Shown here one piece after another: positions 17,901-27,600 of a DNA stretch of 64,000 nucleotides. A model generated the notes under the pieces. It did no database searches. It had not been told where the DNA came from and was given only the letters and a program-made list of their open reading frames with translations. The position numbers were made by a program, and so were the translations under genes. Every line of letters begins with the position of its first letter. Position 1 is the first letter of the stretch. The stretch comes from Bacteroides luhongzhouii (GTDB taxonomy: Bacteria > Bacteroidota > Bacteroidia > Bacteroidales > Bacteroidaceae), in the NCBI RefSeq assembly GCF_009193295.2, contig NZ_CP059973.1, positions 744,001-808,000 on the forward strand. Reading direction: 5' to 3'.

Positions 17901-18169
17901 TGTAGTTCCAAATATTCATTCTCTAATTTGATAAGCGTATACTCTTTATCCACTTTTTGTTCCCGATTCACTTTCAGAACAATTTTATTAGGATAAGGAT
18001 TGCCGCTCGAACGCTGGTGTACCCGATTCTCGGCAAACATCGGCAGTTCTTCACGTTCCGGCTCTGTGTATGTCGGAATAGTGACCTTGCTTACAGACAC
18101 CTTGACCGATTGCGCTTTTGCGCTTGTAGTGAGAAACAAAATCAAAAACAAAATATTGAAATATTTCAT
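14915..18169 (-). CDS. secreted DUF5107 protein with C-terminal TPR repeats
   Basis: 1084 residues with a signal peptide (cleavage near SAKAQ, residue 20). Residues about 40-400 resemble the DUF5107 domain: LIKLENEYLELQILPEIGGK, then SGGLEFNWPFHHRASSFMPT, FLWWENVAVP and HHVSPGKKMFTWAYN. This pattern is like the beta-sandwich of aldose epimerases, and a sugar-active function is inferred from that. Residues about 480-1080 are TPR-type helical repeats (for example YKEALERDPNFAPALIALGE and AHYEN-like units), with a C-terminal motif about work shared between units. It is the seventh gene of locus 1, 39 bp after the FISUMP lipoprotein gene. The catalytic activity is not known to me. Confidence 0.8.
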   Translation of the reverse strand: MKYFNILFLILFLTTSAKAQSVKVSVSKVTIPTYTEPEREELPMFAENRVHQRSSGNPYPNKIVLKVNREQKVDKEYTLIKLENEYLELQILPEIGGKIYAAKDKTNGYDFFYKNHVIKPALIGALGSWISGGLEFNWPFHHRASSFMPTDYEIEKLPDGGVIVWVSEHDPTDRMKGMVGIVLNPGESIFETRVKLSNITPLRHSFLWWENVAVPSNKNYEIFFPHDVSHVFFHYKRSVTTYPVATNAAGIFNGIRYDGAVDISKHKNTIQPTSYFSAASQYDFFGGYDTGRKCGVVHIGDHHVSPGKKMFTWAYNQLSQSWENALTDTDGAYCELMAGSYSDNQPDFTWLEPMETKTFSQYWFPIGEIGVPDFANTTGAIYVKDAIKVQLNKTRNVKITVKGDNQILYSGKATIKAREEYILPADVKMKLGYSIDVDANDGTVLMSYTVKKHDTFNIPHTTQDMPNIKKVESPHLLYLEGLHVDQYRDPATKGESYYKEALERDPNFAPALIALGEAKLRNAFYSEALDYFLRAEKVLTQFNTRLENGKLYYLLGHVYLAFDEQEKAYDYFQKAAWSSAYVSSAMTYVAMLDIRKQEYDKAVRHLNTAIAYHKDNVVANALMIYAFYLQGDKKASERQFLSVEANDKLNHLARYFGVLTGKISARDFMEKIRTDKNQVCLDLMETLLVADLKKEAVSLIEMLQAQEPLVFSLSAIYADIKGGSPDDLATEGIAFPSRRIEMKSLSHWAKQGNQNAKFLLGCALYAKGHYENAVTLWESLSGNDYRAARNLAVAYYSHMNRKSEVLPLLKRALSLKPDDEQLIFETVYVMGKLGVAPVERISFLNNHKAVISRDDIMLEWARAYNMAGQEDKAIELLCGRNFVPAEGGEHAVAEQYMFAYFLKGRRLMKENKMKEAADCFKTAQTLPQNLGAGLWNIVRLVPFKYYEAICLKSLGQEDKAKENFDFITGIEIDYFSNMNLPELPFYQALCYREAGISFKGDMLVNYKLKDWKEGIKAVDAGYFATTPFFISYCDRAVQQRCAYYSYLLALAYRYMGDTELAQKYIEQAAVSDPYALNIFSERQF

Positions 18170-18208
18170 AAGTGCATGTATTATTATGATTAAAAAATAT
18201 CTTTCATT

Positions 18209-20098
18209 TTACTCCATCCTGACGCAGCGGACAGATGCTGCCGAAGCACGGTCCATACCTGTAAAATTAAGATTTGCATTATTATAATAGAAGTAATAAG
18301 CTCCTGTTGTTCCGGGGTTACTGGTCCACTGATACCCCCGATATTCCTGATAAGCAATTTTATTAGCCCCCTTATCCAGATAGCCTCCTGTCGGAAAGTA
18401 AGAAGTTTGTACCCCATCAATCACAAACAGATGACCGTAATTAGTGTCACATTCCGTCTTTGAAGTAAAGGTAAATCCCTGATAACAGTTCTGATCAGGT
18501 ACACAATAGCCTTCCGGACAGGGGTCATACACAGTCTTTACATTCTTAGTCAAACCATCAGAGTTTCCCCACAGTCCATTATTCCGCCATTCGTTGTGCC
18601 AATCATTTGCAGAGAAGATTCTTATATCAGGATTGGATATGGTATAACTCACAGTTCCCACTTCTGCAGAAGTGATTGCATTGGCAGTCAATTCCTTATT
18701 ATCCACAGTCGTCGCACTCGAACGGACAATATCAAGCGGACGCGGGAACGGATCTTTTCGCCCCCATTGATACCATGTTCCATAAGCATTCTGGTCTTTA
18801 GGCGTAACAGAAGTTGCACCCAAATTACGATCCATCATTTTGAACGTTCCGCGTTCCTCATTCATATAGGTAAGATCCGAGACTTCACTCACCCAAACAT
18901 GGAAGGACCATAAGTTCTTGCCCGATGCATCCTGAATAGCCACAAGTGCATTCCCTTTCACGCCACTTACGGGAACTCTCAAAATCGTTCCTTCCAATGT
19001 AGGAACAGCAGAAAGGACATTTCCCGATGAAGACGAATTAGTTTGTGTCCACACAACAGTTGCAGATACAGCTTTATCTACTACTTCCCCAGCGACATTC
19101 ACTCTTGGACGATTTTCATAGGTATAATCTCCTGCCAACGAATAATAAGGTGTGACATCTATTTCAAGCATTCCGGCAGATGCTGTACAATAACAATTTG
19201 CCTTACCATAATACAACGTCACAGGCAATAACTTCATTGGTTTGACAACTCCGGCTTCAATAGCGAACGCCCCCGGAGTCACTTGTTCGTAAATCCGTCC
19301 GGCAGCATCAGTTATGACAAAAGTCAGCCCTTTGGTATAATTTACTGCAGGAAGAAATAAAACAAAGTCTGTATGGCCCGAGGGGGTATTATCTGCGGAA
19401 AGAGGTACGCTTGTATCACAAGTAATCAATGCAGCAGTCGCAGCAGAAGAAGTGGAAGACTTCCGAAGTGATACGATTCCATCCGCTACATTGACATCAG
19501 CTATATCGGCCAGTAGTTCTCCGTCATTACCATGTACAGCTACAGACTTAATGCTAATCCCCATCATTTGATAATCATTTAGTTGTAACCGTACTCCGCC
19601 ACACAGATTCTTAAAAGAAAAGGCTTCACCATCAGAGGCTGCTACCATCGGCAAAGATGAGATTTCACTGTCAGCATTGAACGCACCCATCCATTTCTGT
19701 CCGGCAAGTGCCGAAAAGTCAACAGCAAGTGTCGTACCTTCAAGTTGACTGCTTGACGCAGCTGACGCCGGATAAACGGCATATCGGGCTGCATCATCCA
19801 CAGAATCGTCTACCGGATCAAAAACAGCTGTACGAACTCCATTAGCTACAGTAGCATAAACAGTACCATTGGGTGTTGAAGCTCCGAATAACCGTATTTC
19901 ATCATTTTGATTCCAAACCACATTCATTGATGCATTGAGCGATGTGCGTGTTGTGGTGGCAACGGAACAAATTGCCGTAATGGATTTCCCTCCTCCGTTT
20001 ATAATTGGTTCTGGGGAAAACGCCTCATCATCAGTTTGTATGCAACTACCTAATGATAAACTAACCACCAAAAGAATCTGGATTTTATTTTTTTTCAT
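18209..20098 (-). CDS. surface lipoprotein, fimbrillin-like N-terminus and FISUMP-type C-terminus
   Basis: 629 residues with a lipoprotein signal (LVVSLSLGSC, Cys19) followed by acidic IQTDDEAF, which fits export to the cell surface. Residues about 35-290 look like fimbrillin-type beta-sandwich repeats (TRTSLNASMNVVWNQNDEI, RYAVYPASAA). The C-terminal part, about 400-629, has the succinogenes major paralogous domain pattern: FKMMDRNLGATSVTPKDQN, WYQWGRKDPFPRP, DPCPEGYCVPD and ASAASVRCVRME at the end. It sits where the surface glycan-binding protein of a Sus-like locus is often encoded, so binding the polysaccharide is the likely job. No catalytic motif is visible. It follows the BNR gene by 26 bp. 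Confidence 0.75.
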   Translation of the reverse strand: MKKNKIQILLVVSLSLGSCIQTDDEAFSPEPIINGGGKSITAICSVATTTRTSLNASMNVVWNQNDEIRLFGASTPNGTVYATVANGVRTAVFDPVDDSVDDAARYAVYPASAASSSQLEGTTLAVDFSALAGQKWMGAFNADSEISSLPMVAASDGEAFSFKNLCGGVRLQLNDYQMMGISIKSVAVHGNDGELLADIADVNVADGIVSLRKSSTSSAATAALITCDTSVPLSADNTPSGHTDFVLFLPAVNYTKGLTFVITDAAGRIYEQVTPGAFAIEAGVVKPMKLLPVTLYYGKANCYCTASAGMLEIDVTPYYSLAGDYTYENRPRVNVAGEVVDKAVSATVVWTQTNSSSSGNVLSAVPTLEGTILRVPVSGVKGNALVAIQDASGKNLWSFHVWVSEVSDLTYMNEERGTFKMMDRNLGATSVTPKDQNAYGTWYQWGRKDPFPRPLDIVRSSATTVDNKELTANAITSAEVGTVSYTISNPDIRIFSANDWHNEWRNNGLWGNSDGLTKNVKTVYDPCPEGYCVPDQNCYQGFTFTSKTECDTNYGHLFVIDGVQTSYFPTGGYLDKGANKIAYQEYRGYQWTSNPGTTGAYYFYYNNANLNFTGMDRASAASVRCVRME

Positions 20099-20124
20099 GG
20101 TCTCACAAATTTAAAATGTTATCA

Positions 20125-22005
20125 TTATTTCCATGTACCTTCCGTATCGTCATTATTCCAGGACGGTCCTGTACCGGTATCTCCTTCTCCTGGTAGAGGT
20201 TCAGGATCTGTAGCTGCCTTTAGAACAACCGGCAACCATTTTTCATAATTCGTAGCAGTCAGTCCGCTGAAAGTATCGCTGCCATTCTGATCGTATAACG
20301 TAGCATTAAACATCAGACGGTCGGCTACCACTCGGAGCAAAGTCCGCGGAATAGCAATCTCAGCTATATATCCCTTATCAGCTGCCGTATCACCAAAAGT
20401 TCCATAAACTGCGGTTTTACAAATTACCGAAGAAAGGCTGCATTTAATCGTATGCTGAACAGCATCCGGAATAAGTGAAATTTTAAGAGGCGTACCGGTG
20501 GCATCTCCGCCTTGGAAAACTAGTTCCATATTATCCTCTGTGGTCAGATCTTTATCGAGACGTTCCACCAGACAATATACATTCTCTGCATCATACGCGA
20601 AACGGAACACAGCTTGTGTAGTGGACACACTACCAATAAATAATGCATCACTAACCGCACTCCAATCCGAATTATCAGCATCTATCACCGGTGTCATTTC
20701 GACAGCATTGATCCGGTGATTCAGGACAAACTGTCCAATCTGAATACGGGCAGCATTTTTATTCTCGCTATTGACAAAAGTAGCGGGCATAGCAGCCACC
20801 AACGTATGCGGATCAATAATTTCCGTTGCTCCCCAATATCCTTTTCCACTGAACGGCTGATAAATTTCTCCCCATTGTGAAGCCTCCGTATTACCCACTT
20901 GCATGGTAAAAAGAGAAGAAGCATTGTACGACAAAACAGTCTCTCCGGAAGGAAATTGCGCCAGATAAGGCGCTGCAGCCTTTTGCACAAAATTGAGTTT
21001 ACGGTCCGAAGGACCTACTTCATCCCCAGTCAATGGAGCCGAAGCCCAATTGTCTGAATTCCACGCCATTGAAATATGATAAACATCTCCTTCATCCCTG
21101 AAACGTGTTTCTGTAGCCACCGCAATCTTCGTTGAATTGTTCAATTCGCGAGCAGAAGGCATCTGATCGGAATAAATTTGCTTACCCGAACCATCTATAG
21201 CCAATCCGGTCTTTTGACGAATCACCTTTCCGACAGTAGTCCATGTCCGCCCATTATCCATAGAACGCAGCATAGCAGTTCCTGAGTCCCCAGTGAGAGG
21301 CTCACTATCAGTAAAATACAACTGTATTTCACCCGAACGTAGTTGCAATGCATAAGGCTCCCAAGTCGTCCCCTGATAAATAATTTGGGCAGTTGACCAA
21401 GAACGTCCGTTATCAGAAGAGCGCCTCATCATAATACCATTACTCTGCGGATCGAACCTGTATCCTTGGTTCAAGCGGAAGGAGGCAAATGCCAAAATAT
21501 CTTTATTTGCCAAAACCACTGCATCACATGATGAGAAACAGCGAGTATCACTGGCCCCCGAGCTTTGCTGGGCGCTTTCACTCTGGAACAAAGGAGTGGA
21601 TGCATTCTGCCATGTAATCAGGTTAGTACTCAAAGCATAATAGACATTCCAAGCCTGCGGCCCTTGTTGGTATAATAGCAAATAAGACCCGTCGCCCAGT
21701 TTCTTGATACGGGGATAAAGAGCGTTCACAGCCGAGAGTGCCGGACTTTCCAAAGTCAGCAACCGTCGATAATCCAGTTCGAGAGAACTGTTTTCCCATT
21801 CGTCCGCATGAGAATTTATAGCTGTATTTTCACTCTTATTGAGTGACTGGATAGAAGTTATTTCTCCTGTGACCGGTTCCGGACCAGGATTTGAATTCGG
21901 ACGTGGATTAGGCCACTCATCTGTTGAAGTATAAGACGTACAAGCGACAAGAAGTCCCATCGCTGTTACCAAAAGGTATTTATGAGTATTTAGTTTTTTC
22001 ATCAT
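20125..22005 (-). CDS. BNR/sialidase-fold lipoprotein with CBM9-like C-terminal domain
   Basis: From the ATG pair at 22000-22005 the protein is about 626 residues. A longer frame from 22026 would need TTG and overlap the upstream stop. The lipobox is LLVAC, followed by a Pro/Asn-rich linker. Residues about 85-410 are a six-bladed propeller pattern with Asp boxes SSDNGRSW and SMDNGRTW and an opening YPRIKKLGDGSYLLLYQQG. The last 190 residues (VIDADNSDWSAVSDALFIG, FRFAYDAENVYCLVERLD, YIAEIAIPRTLL) resemble a CBM9-type domain. The fold is shared by sialidases and by exo-acting arabinanases of GH93, so the bond cut is uncertain. It lies 17 bp after the clan-A glycosidase gene. Confidence 0.75.
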   Translation of the reverse strand: MMKKLNTHKYLLVTAMGLLVACTSYTSTDEWPNPRPNSNPGPEPVTGEITSIQSLNKSENTAINSHADEWENSSLELDYRRLLTLESPALSAVNALYPRIKKLGDGSYLLLYQQGPQAWNVYYALSTNLITWQNASTPLFQSESAQQSSGASDTRCFSSCDAVVLANKDILAFASFRLNQGYRFDPQSNGIMMRRSSDNGRSWSTAQIIYQGTTWEPYALQLRSGEIQLYFTDSEPLTGDSGTAMLRSMDNGRTWTTVGKVIRQKTGLAIDGSGKQIYSDQMPSARELNNSTKIAVATETRFRDEGDVYHISMAWNSDNWASAPLTGDEVGPSDRKLNFVQKAAAPYLAQFPSGETVLSYNASSLFTMQVGNTEASQWGEIYQPFSGKGYWGATEIIDPHTLVAAMPATFVNSENKNAARIQIGQFVLNHRINAVEMTPVIDADNSDWSAVSDALFIGSVSTTQAVFRFAYDAENVYCLVERLDKDLTTEDNMELVFQGGDATGTPLKISLIPDAVQHTIKCSLSSVICKTAVYGTFGDTAADKGYIAEIAIPRTLLRVVADRLMFNATLYDQNGSDTFSGLTATNYEKWLPVVLKAATDPEPLPGEGDTGTGPSWNNDDTEGTWK

Positions 22006-22022
22006 ATTCGTTCTTTTATTAT

Positions 22023-23114
22023 TCAATCCGTTAACGATCCGCTTGAAGTCATACTTTTGATAAAATCAACTTCATGTTGACTATAAGGTGTGCCATCCAA
22101 ACGAAATATATCATGAAACCACACTGCAGGTTCCGGATCACCAGCCTTGCTTGACCACTGCAAATGGAAATTACATTTACCGGCTGTCAATCCCCAACTG
22201 ATAGCACCTACCTTCTCACGTTTAAGAATCGGCATAATCTCTTCAAAAGTTGAACGGGGACGTCCCATATACTCTTGGCAAATCACAGGACGGTCAAACT
22301 GTTTCATAAAAGCAATAAATTTTTCCATCTCTTCAGGACCATAATAACAATGGAAGGTCATAACGTCACAGTTTTCGCCTAAAAAACTGATAATGGGCAG
22401 GTTGCTTCGTGTACCGTGTCCACCGGGGTAAATCCAAATCGGAGATGAAAGTGGTTGTGAAGGATTCACCTCACGCGCCCAACGAAATACTTCGCGCAAC
22501 AATGGCATACTACGTGCTTTCTGTTTAAAATTTTCCGGTTCATTATACAGGCACCACAATAAGATACGATCATCTGCTTTAAATGTACTCATCACATCCT
22601 TGACGTAGCGTTCCAAACGTGGATATGTTGAAGGATCATTGACAGACGGCGCTCCAGGACTCTGTATCCATTGAGAGTTGTGAACACCTTGTACGGAAGC
22701 TGGCTGTACACCTAATTTAGGATTTTCAAAACGCCCGCCATTCGTAAAGAAAGTGACAATAGCCTGCATTCCATGTTTCTGACAGATGCCCAAGAATGCA
22801 TCCAACCGTTGTTTAAACCCATCAGGATCCGCTTCCCATACCATATCATGCAGGAATATACGTACCGTATTGAATCCGAGTTCCTCTGCACGCCCCAGTT
22901 CCAGTTCTATGGTCTTCGGATCGAAAGTTTCTTTTTGCCACATCTCAAATTGATTGATGGCCGTAGCAGTGACGTAATTAATGCCTACCGGCCACTTTTG
23001 CGATGCGTACCATGCGTTTGCTTTTTCTGTCGACCATCTTTCAACCTGCTGCGCACAACCAGTCGTTGCCAATAAGAAAAAGATTGTTGCAATTAATATA
23101 TTTAATCTATTCAT
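22023..23114 (-). CDS. lipoprotein glycoside hydrolase of clan GH-A (GH5-like)
   Basis: 363 residues, with a signal ending at lipobox TTGC (Cys20). The core is a TIM barrel: WPVGINYVTATAINQFEMW, LGFNTVRIFLHDMVWEAD, the acid/base Glu192 in LLWCLYNEPENF and the nucleophile Glu281 in RPVICQEYMGRP, both at strand ends as in clan GH-A. The His/Tyr pair in FHCYYGPEE also fits. The family within the clan is not certain; GH5-like or a sister family is most likely, and beta-glucanase, mannanase and xylanase activities are all possible. It follows susD by 22 bp. Confidence 0.82.
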   Translation of the reverse strand: MNRLNILIATIFFLLATTGCAQQVERWSTEKANAWYASQKWPVGINYVTATAINQFEMWQKETFDPKTIELELGRAEELGFNTVRIFLHDMVWEADPDGFKQRLDAFLGICQKHGMQAIVTFFTNGGRFENPKLGVQPASVQGVHNSQWIQSPGAPSVNDPSTYPRLERYVKDVMSTFKADDRILLWCLYNEPENFKQKARSMPLLREVFRWAREVNPSQPLSSPIWIYPGGHGTRSNLPIISFLGENCDVMTFHCYYGPEEMEKFIAFMKQFDRPVICQEYMGRPRSTFEEIMPILKREKVGAISWGLTAGKCNFHLQWSSKAGDPEPAVWFHDIFRLDGTPYSQHEVDFIKSMTSSGSLTD

Positions 23115-23136
23115 AAGATATCAAGTTAATAAGTTG

Positions 23137-24615
23137 TTAATAACCGGGATTCTGATCCTTCGTCGGGTCTAATGCCATATTATAATTAAATTCATCTGTC
23201 GGAATGGGCCACCAATAAGCCGCATCTCCTACTTCCGACAGGGACGAAATACGCCCGGCTGCCAAAGCTGCTTCGGCTAGTTTTCCACAACGTTTCAGAT
23301 CATTATAGCGTTTACCTTCAAAAATCGTTTCATAACCGCGTTCCTGCAATACCAACGCAAGAAAAGCATCTTTACTTGCATAATCGGCCAGTTTGAAGTC
23401 TGAAGGAGAAGCCTGTGCCGGCTTCTGCCCGTAAGCACGTCTCCGCACCATATTCAGCTTTTCCATGGCATCGTCAGTGGGAGCCCCCTTCCAACGGCAA
23501 ACAGCTTCTGCATAATAAAGCAAAATATCAGCATAGCGATACACAGGGTTGTCATTGGGAGTTGCACTGTTTCCTGTCCACTCCGGGTCTCTGAATTTCG
23601 AGCAGATCATACCTGTTTTGGTCAACGCATTTAATGTTCCGTTCTGTGTCTGCTTATATAATCCAAACTGATATCGTAAATCATTCTGATCCCAGTTTTG
23701 AATAAATTTATTTTTCTGATAGTCGGTATAGATTCCTACAGCCCCCATATTCATAAAAGGATTCGGTTTACAGAGATACATGTAACCTATTGTCGACCCA
23801 CTATCACGATTGTACTTCATATAAAAAATCTCTTCGGAAGTGGCATTGGCTGTATGACCGTAAAGATCAATGAAATCATCAGCCTTACCAACTTCAACCA
23901 GCGAATAACGCTTGGACGAGATAATCAGACCAGCCGCTTCTGCAGCTTCTTCGTAACGACCGGCATAGAGGCAAGCTTCTGTTTTCAAAGCCAATGCAGC
24001 ATAACGCGAAGGACGTCCGGCAGCCTTGGCCACTTCCGGTAGATTTGCCACTGCATAATCAGCTTCATCAATCACAAATTTCCAGATATCAGCTTCAGGG
24101 GTACGAGGCTTATTAAAATCATTCATATTCCGCTCGTCGAAGAAAGGTACGGCTCCCCAGTTCCGTGCCAGCCACGAATAGGCAAATGCACGCAGGAAAC
24201 GTGTTTCTCCGGTAAGATTGTTATATTCCTGTTGGGAGAGCGTAGCGTTACCTATGCCATCAAGAATATTATTTGCAAAACGGATGGCACGATACAACAC
24301 AGCCCAGCTATCTTTAGAGAAGCCAACTCCGCCACTAGTGAGTCCTGTGTCATAAGCTGTCGCATAGTTACCTCTTCCTATACAGTAATCTGCCAATCCC
24401 TCTTCCAGAACAATCAGATAACGACTGAATCCCGCATCACGACGGAGCTGAAAATAAATGGAGTTGATAACACTCTCTACCTCTCCGGCATTTGCCATAA
24501 AAGTCGTCGCATCAACTTTCTTCGGACGCTCTTCCAAAGCGCCCATATCTTCACAAGATGTATTCATTGCCAATATCATAATAAAAGCGGCAATATATAT
24601 CAATAATTTTTTCAT
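23137..24615 (-). CDS. SusD/RagB-family nutrient-binding lipoprotein (locus 1)
   Basis: 492 residues, lipoprotein signal with NTSC (Cys21) then EDMGALEERP. Typical SusD features are the early LRRDAGFSRYLIVLEEG region, the TPR-like helices with FLRAFAYSWLARNWGAVPFF, LKTEACLYAGRYEEAAEAA and the C-terminal YADILLYYAEAVCRWKG, ERGYETIFEGKRYNDLKR, ending in DPTKDQNPGY. It caps the SusC barrel and binds the glycan. The gene is 20 bp downstream of susC. Confidence 0.96.
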   Translation of the reverse strand: MKKLLIYIAAFIMILAMNTSCEDMGALEERPKKVDATTFMANAGEVESVINSIYFQLRRDAGFSRYLIVLEEGLADYCIGRGNYATAYDTGLTSGGVGFSKDSWAVLYRAIRFANNILDGIGNATLSQQEYNNLTGETRFLRAFAYSWLARNWGAVPFFDERNMNDFNKPRTPEADIWKFVIDEADYAVANLPEVAKAAGRPSRYAALALKTEACLYAGRYEEAAEAAGLIISSKRYSLVEVGKADDFIDLYGHTANATSEEIFYMKYNRDSGSTIGYMYLCKPNPFMNMGAVGIYTDYQKNKFIQNWDQNDLRYQFGLYKQTQNGTLNALTKTGMICSKFRDPEWTGNSATPNDNPVYRYADILLYYAEAVCRWKGAPTDDAMEKLNMVRRRAYGQKPAQASPSDFKLADYASKDAFLALVLQERGYETIFEGKRYNDLKRCGKLAEAALAAGRISSLSEVGDAAYWWPIPTDEFNYNMALDPTKDQNPGY

Positions 24616-24635
24616 AAGACATCAGTTTTTACATG

Positions 24636-27600
24636 TTAGAAAGTGAGTCGGCATCCAAGTGTATAAGTACGGGCACTGGGATAACAATACGAATCTACCC
24701 CCTGAATCATCGAGCTTCCGCCGCCATTGGCATTAATATCCGGATCCCAGAAAGGATAGCTCGTAATAGTAAATAGGTTTTGGGCACTCACATAGACACG
24801 GGCACGTTTGATGAATTTACTACGGGCGCAAGGCACGTCGTAAGCTAACTCTAAATTTTTCAATCTCACGAAACTTCCGTCATAAACAAAGCGATCGGAC
24901 ATTTTATAAGAAGTCTGATCCAAATTAGGATATTTTGCGGTAGGGTTTTCAGGCGTCCAGTGATTATAATATACCTCACGCAACGTATTACCATTATATC
25001 CATAATCATAAGCTTGGGCAGCCATACTAAGCGAATATATATCATTACCTATTGAACTTTGCAAAAAGGCACTTAGCGTAAAGCCTTTATAACTGACGGA
25101 AGTCGTTAAATTCACCAGAAAATCGGGATTAGGATCACCTATTATGGTCTTATCTGCCGCCGTAATAGCAGGGTCGTCATCCATATTCTTATACACAATA
25201 TGACCATTCTCGTCATATCCATCTTCAACATATCCATAGAAAACATACATCGGTTCACCGACGCGCATCAGATTAAGCTGATCTTTCAAAATGGTGTTAT
25301 CCAGTTCACCTCCAAAAATATCCTTATCTTCTGAAAGGACTAACACTTTACTCCGATTGAGCGAGAAATTGACACCTAAATCCCATTTCACGGTACGATC
25401 GATAATCCGTCCGTCAAGCTGCAGTTCAAACCCCGAGTTACGAATCGAACCTATATTACGCAAAGCGGTAGTATATCCACTTGAACGGGGCATCTCCACA
25501 TTATTCAGCAAATCGGTAGTTTTCTTCCGGTAATAATCGGCAGTCATACGCAACCGGTTATTAAATAAGGCAAGATCAATCCCCATATTAAACTGCGAAG
25601 TAGTTTCCCATTTCAAATCACCAGTGTAGGTATCGGACGGAACATAAGCCACGACCGTATTTTTATCAAATACAACATTTTCCGTTCGCAGTGTATTCTG
25701 GGTAGAATATGGTGAAATGGCAGTACTTCCGGTCACCCCATAACTCATACGCAACTTCAAGTCCGAAAGCCACTCCACATCACGCAGAAAAGACTCTTGC
25801 GAAAGTCGCCAGGCAACTGCTGCCGACGGGAAATATCCCCATTTGTTACCTTTACTATAGCGAGACGAACCGTCGGCACGAAGACTGGCTGTCAGCAGAT
25901 AACGATCAGCATAGTTATAATTGACACGTCCCAAAAATGAAAACAAACGCCAGTTTGAATAACCGGATGTCGGTAAACCCTTGACAGCAGCCGCATCCAT
26001 ATCGTAGCTCTCCGTCACATCACTTAAAAAGCCTTCGGCCGTCCCTGTGCCCGCTGTCTTCGAGGTACTTTGTTCATAAGTAAAACCACCCATAACACTT
26101 AAATGATGTTTCTTCAAAAAAGTCTTGTTATAGGTTATGATGTTATTACTCGTTATGTCGACCGTTTCTCCGAATGTAATGGAAGCTGCTCCTTGCGAAT
26201 TAGGATACAACAATGACTTATAATAATCTTTGCGGTTTTGGTTATTATTAACATTGGCAGACAGTTGAATTGTCAATCCGTCAATCGGCTTTATAGTCAA
26301 AGAAGCATTTGCCATAATACGGTTGGCATACCATTTATTATCCACTTCATTCACATACGCCAACGGATTTACCGGCGCAATCGGCTGCGTTTGAAAGTCA
26401 TTCCAGGTTCCGTCGTCATAATGAGGGGTTGCCGTAGGCGGCAAGATTAGTGTAGAACCAATAACAGATGTTCCACGACTACCTCCCTGCGAGTTCATCT
26501 GGTTATGATTCGAACGGCTAAAAATCAAATTACTCGAAACTGTTACATATTTCGAGATATGATAATTCAAGCTGGAACGAATAGACATACGTTTATATCC
26601 GCTCTCTTTCACAATTCCCTGCTGATCGAAATAACTGGCCCCTAACGTACCCTGAACTTTCTCCGTACCACCCGAAATATTAATGGAGTGGTCGGTAACA
26701 AGTGCATTACGAAACAATTCCCGTTGCCAGTTGGTACTATGCAGAGTCGATTTGATTTCTTCATCGGTATATATCGTGGGCTGGTTATTGATAGCTGCCT
26801 TTTCATTCAGATAGTTCATATACTCCCACGCATCCAATAAATCAAGTTCCTTAGCCAGACTCTGTACACCGAAACTTGCATTATATTCTACTGTAATCTT
26901 ACCTTCTTTGGCTTGTTTAGTTGTAATCAGAATAACTCCATTAGCTCCGCGTGATCCATAAATAGCTGTTGCGGACGCATCTTTCATCACTTCAACCGAT
27001 TCAATATCGGCGGTATTAATCATATTGATATCTCCGGGAAAACCATTAATAATCCAAAGCGGTTCATTATCTCCCCGGATCGAATTGGAACCGCGCACTC
27101 TTACCTGTATTCCGGCTCCCGGTTGACCATTTGTCTGCTGAATCTGTACCCCCGACACACGGCCCTGTAAGGCTGATGCAACGGAAGTATTAGCATATTC
27201 AGTAATAATATCACCTTTAACGGAAGCTATAGAACCGGAAAGATCCCGTTTACGCTGTACGCCATAGCCTACCACAACCACTTCGTCCAGCGTCTCCGTA
27301 TCCTCTTCAAGGATGAAATTCAGCGAACGTGTTCCTCCTGTCACTTTTTTACTTTGCGACACATATCCAATAAATGTCACATCAATGGTCGCATTTTCAG
27401 GAATGTTCTGCAGTTCAAATTTCCCATTAAAATCAGTAACTGTACCGTTAGTAGTACCTTTTACCAATACGCTTGCACCGATGACAGCTTCTCCCTGTTC
27501 ATCTTTCACCACTCCCGAGACAATCCGGCTGGTTTTTGTCTGAATCTTTTGTAAAACAATCTGTTTCCCTACTATTTCATATAAAATATCACTTTTATCA

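Noticed and set aside
22006..22026. Longer start for the propeller lipoprotein
   Set aside because: It needs TTG and overlaps the upstream stop; the ATG pair at 22000-22005 leads directly into the signal peptide.
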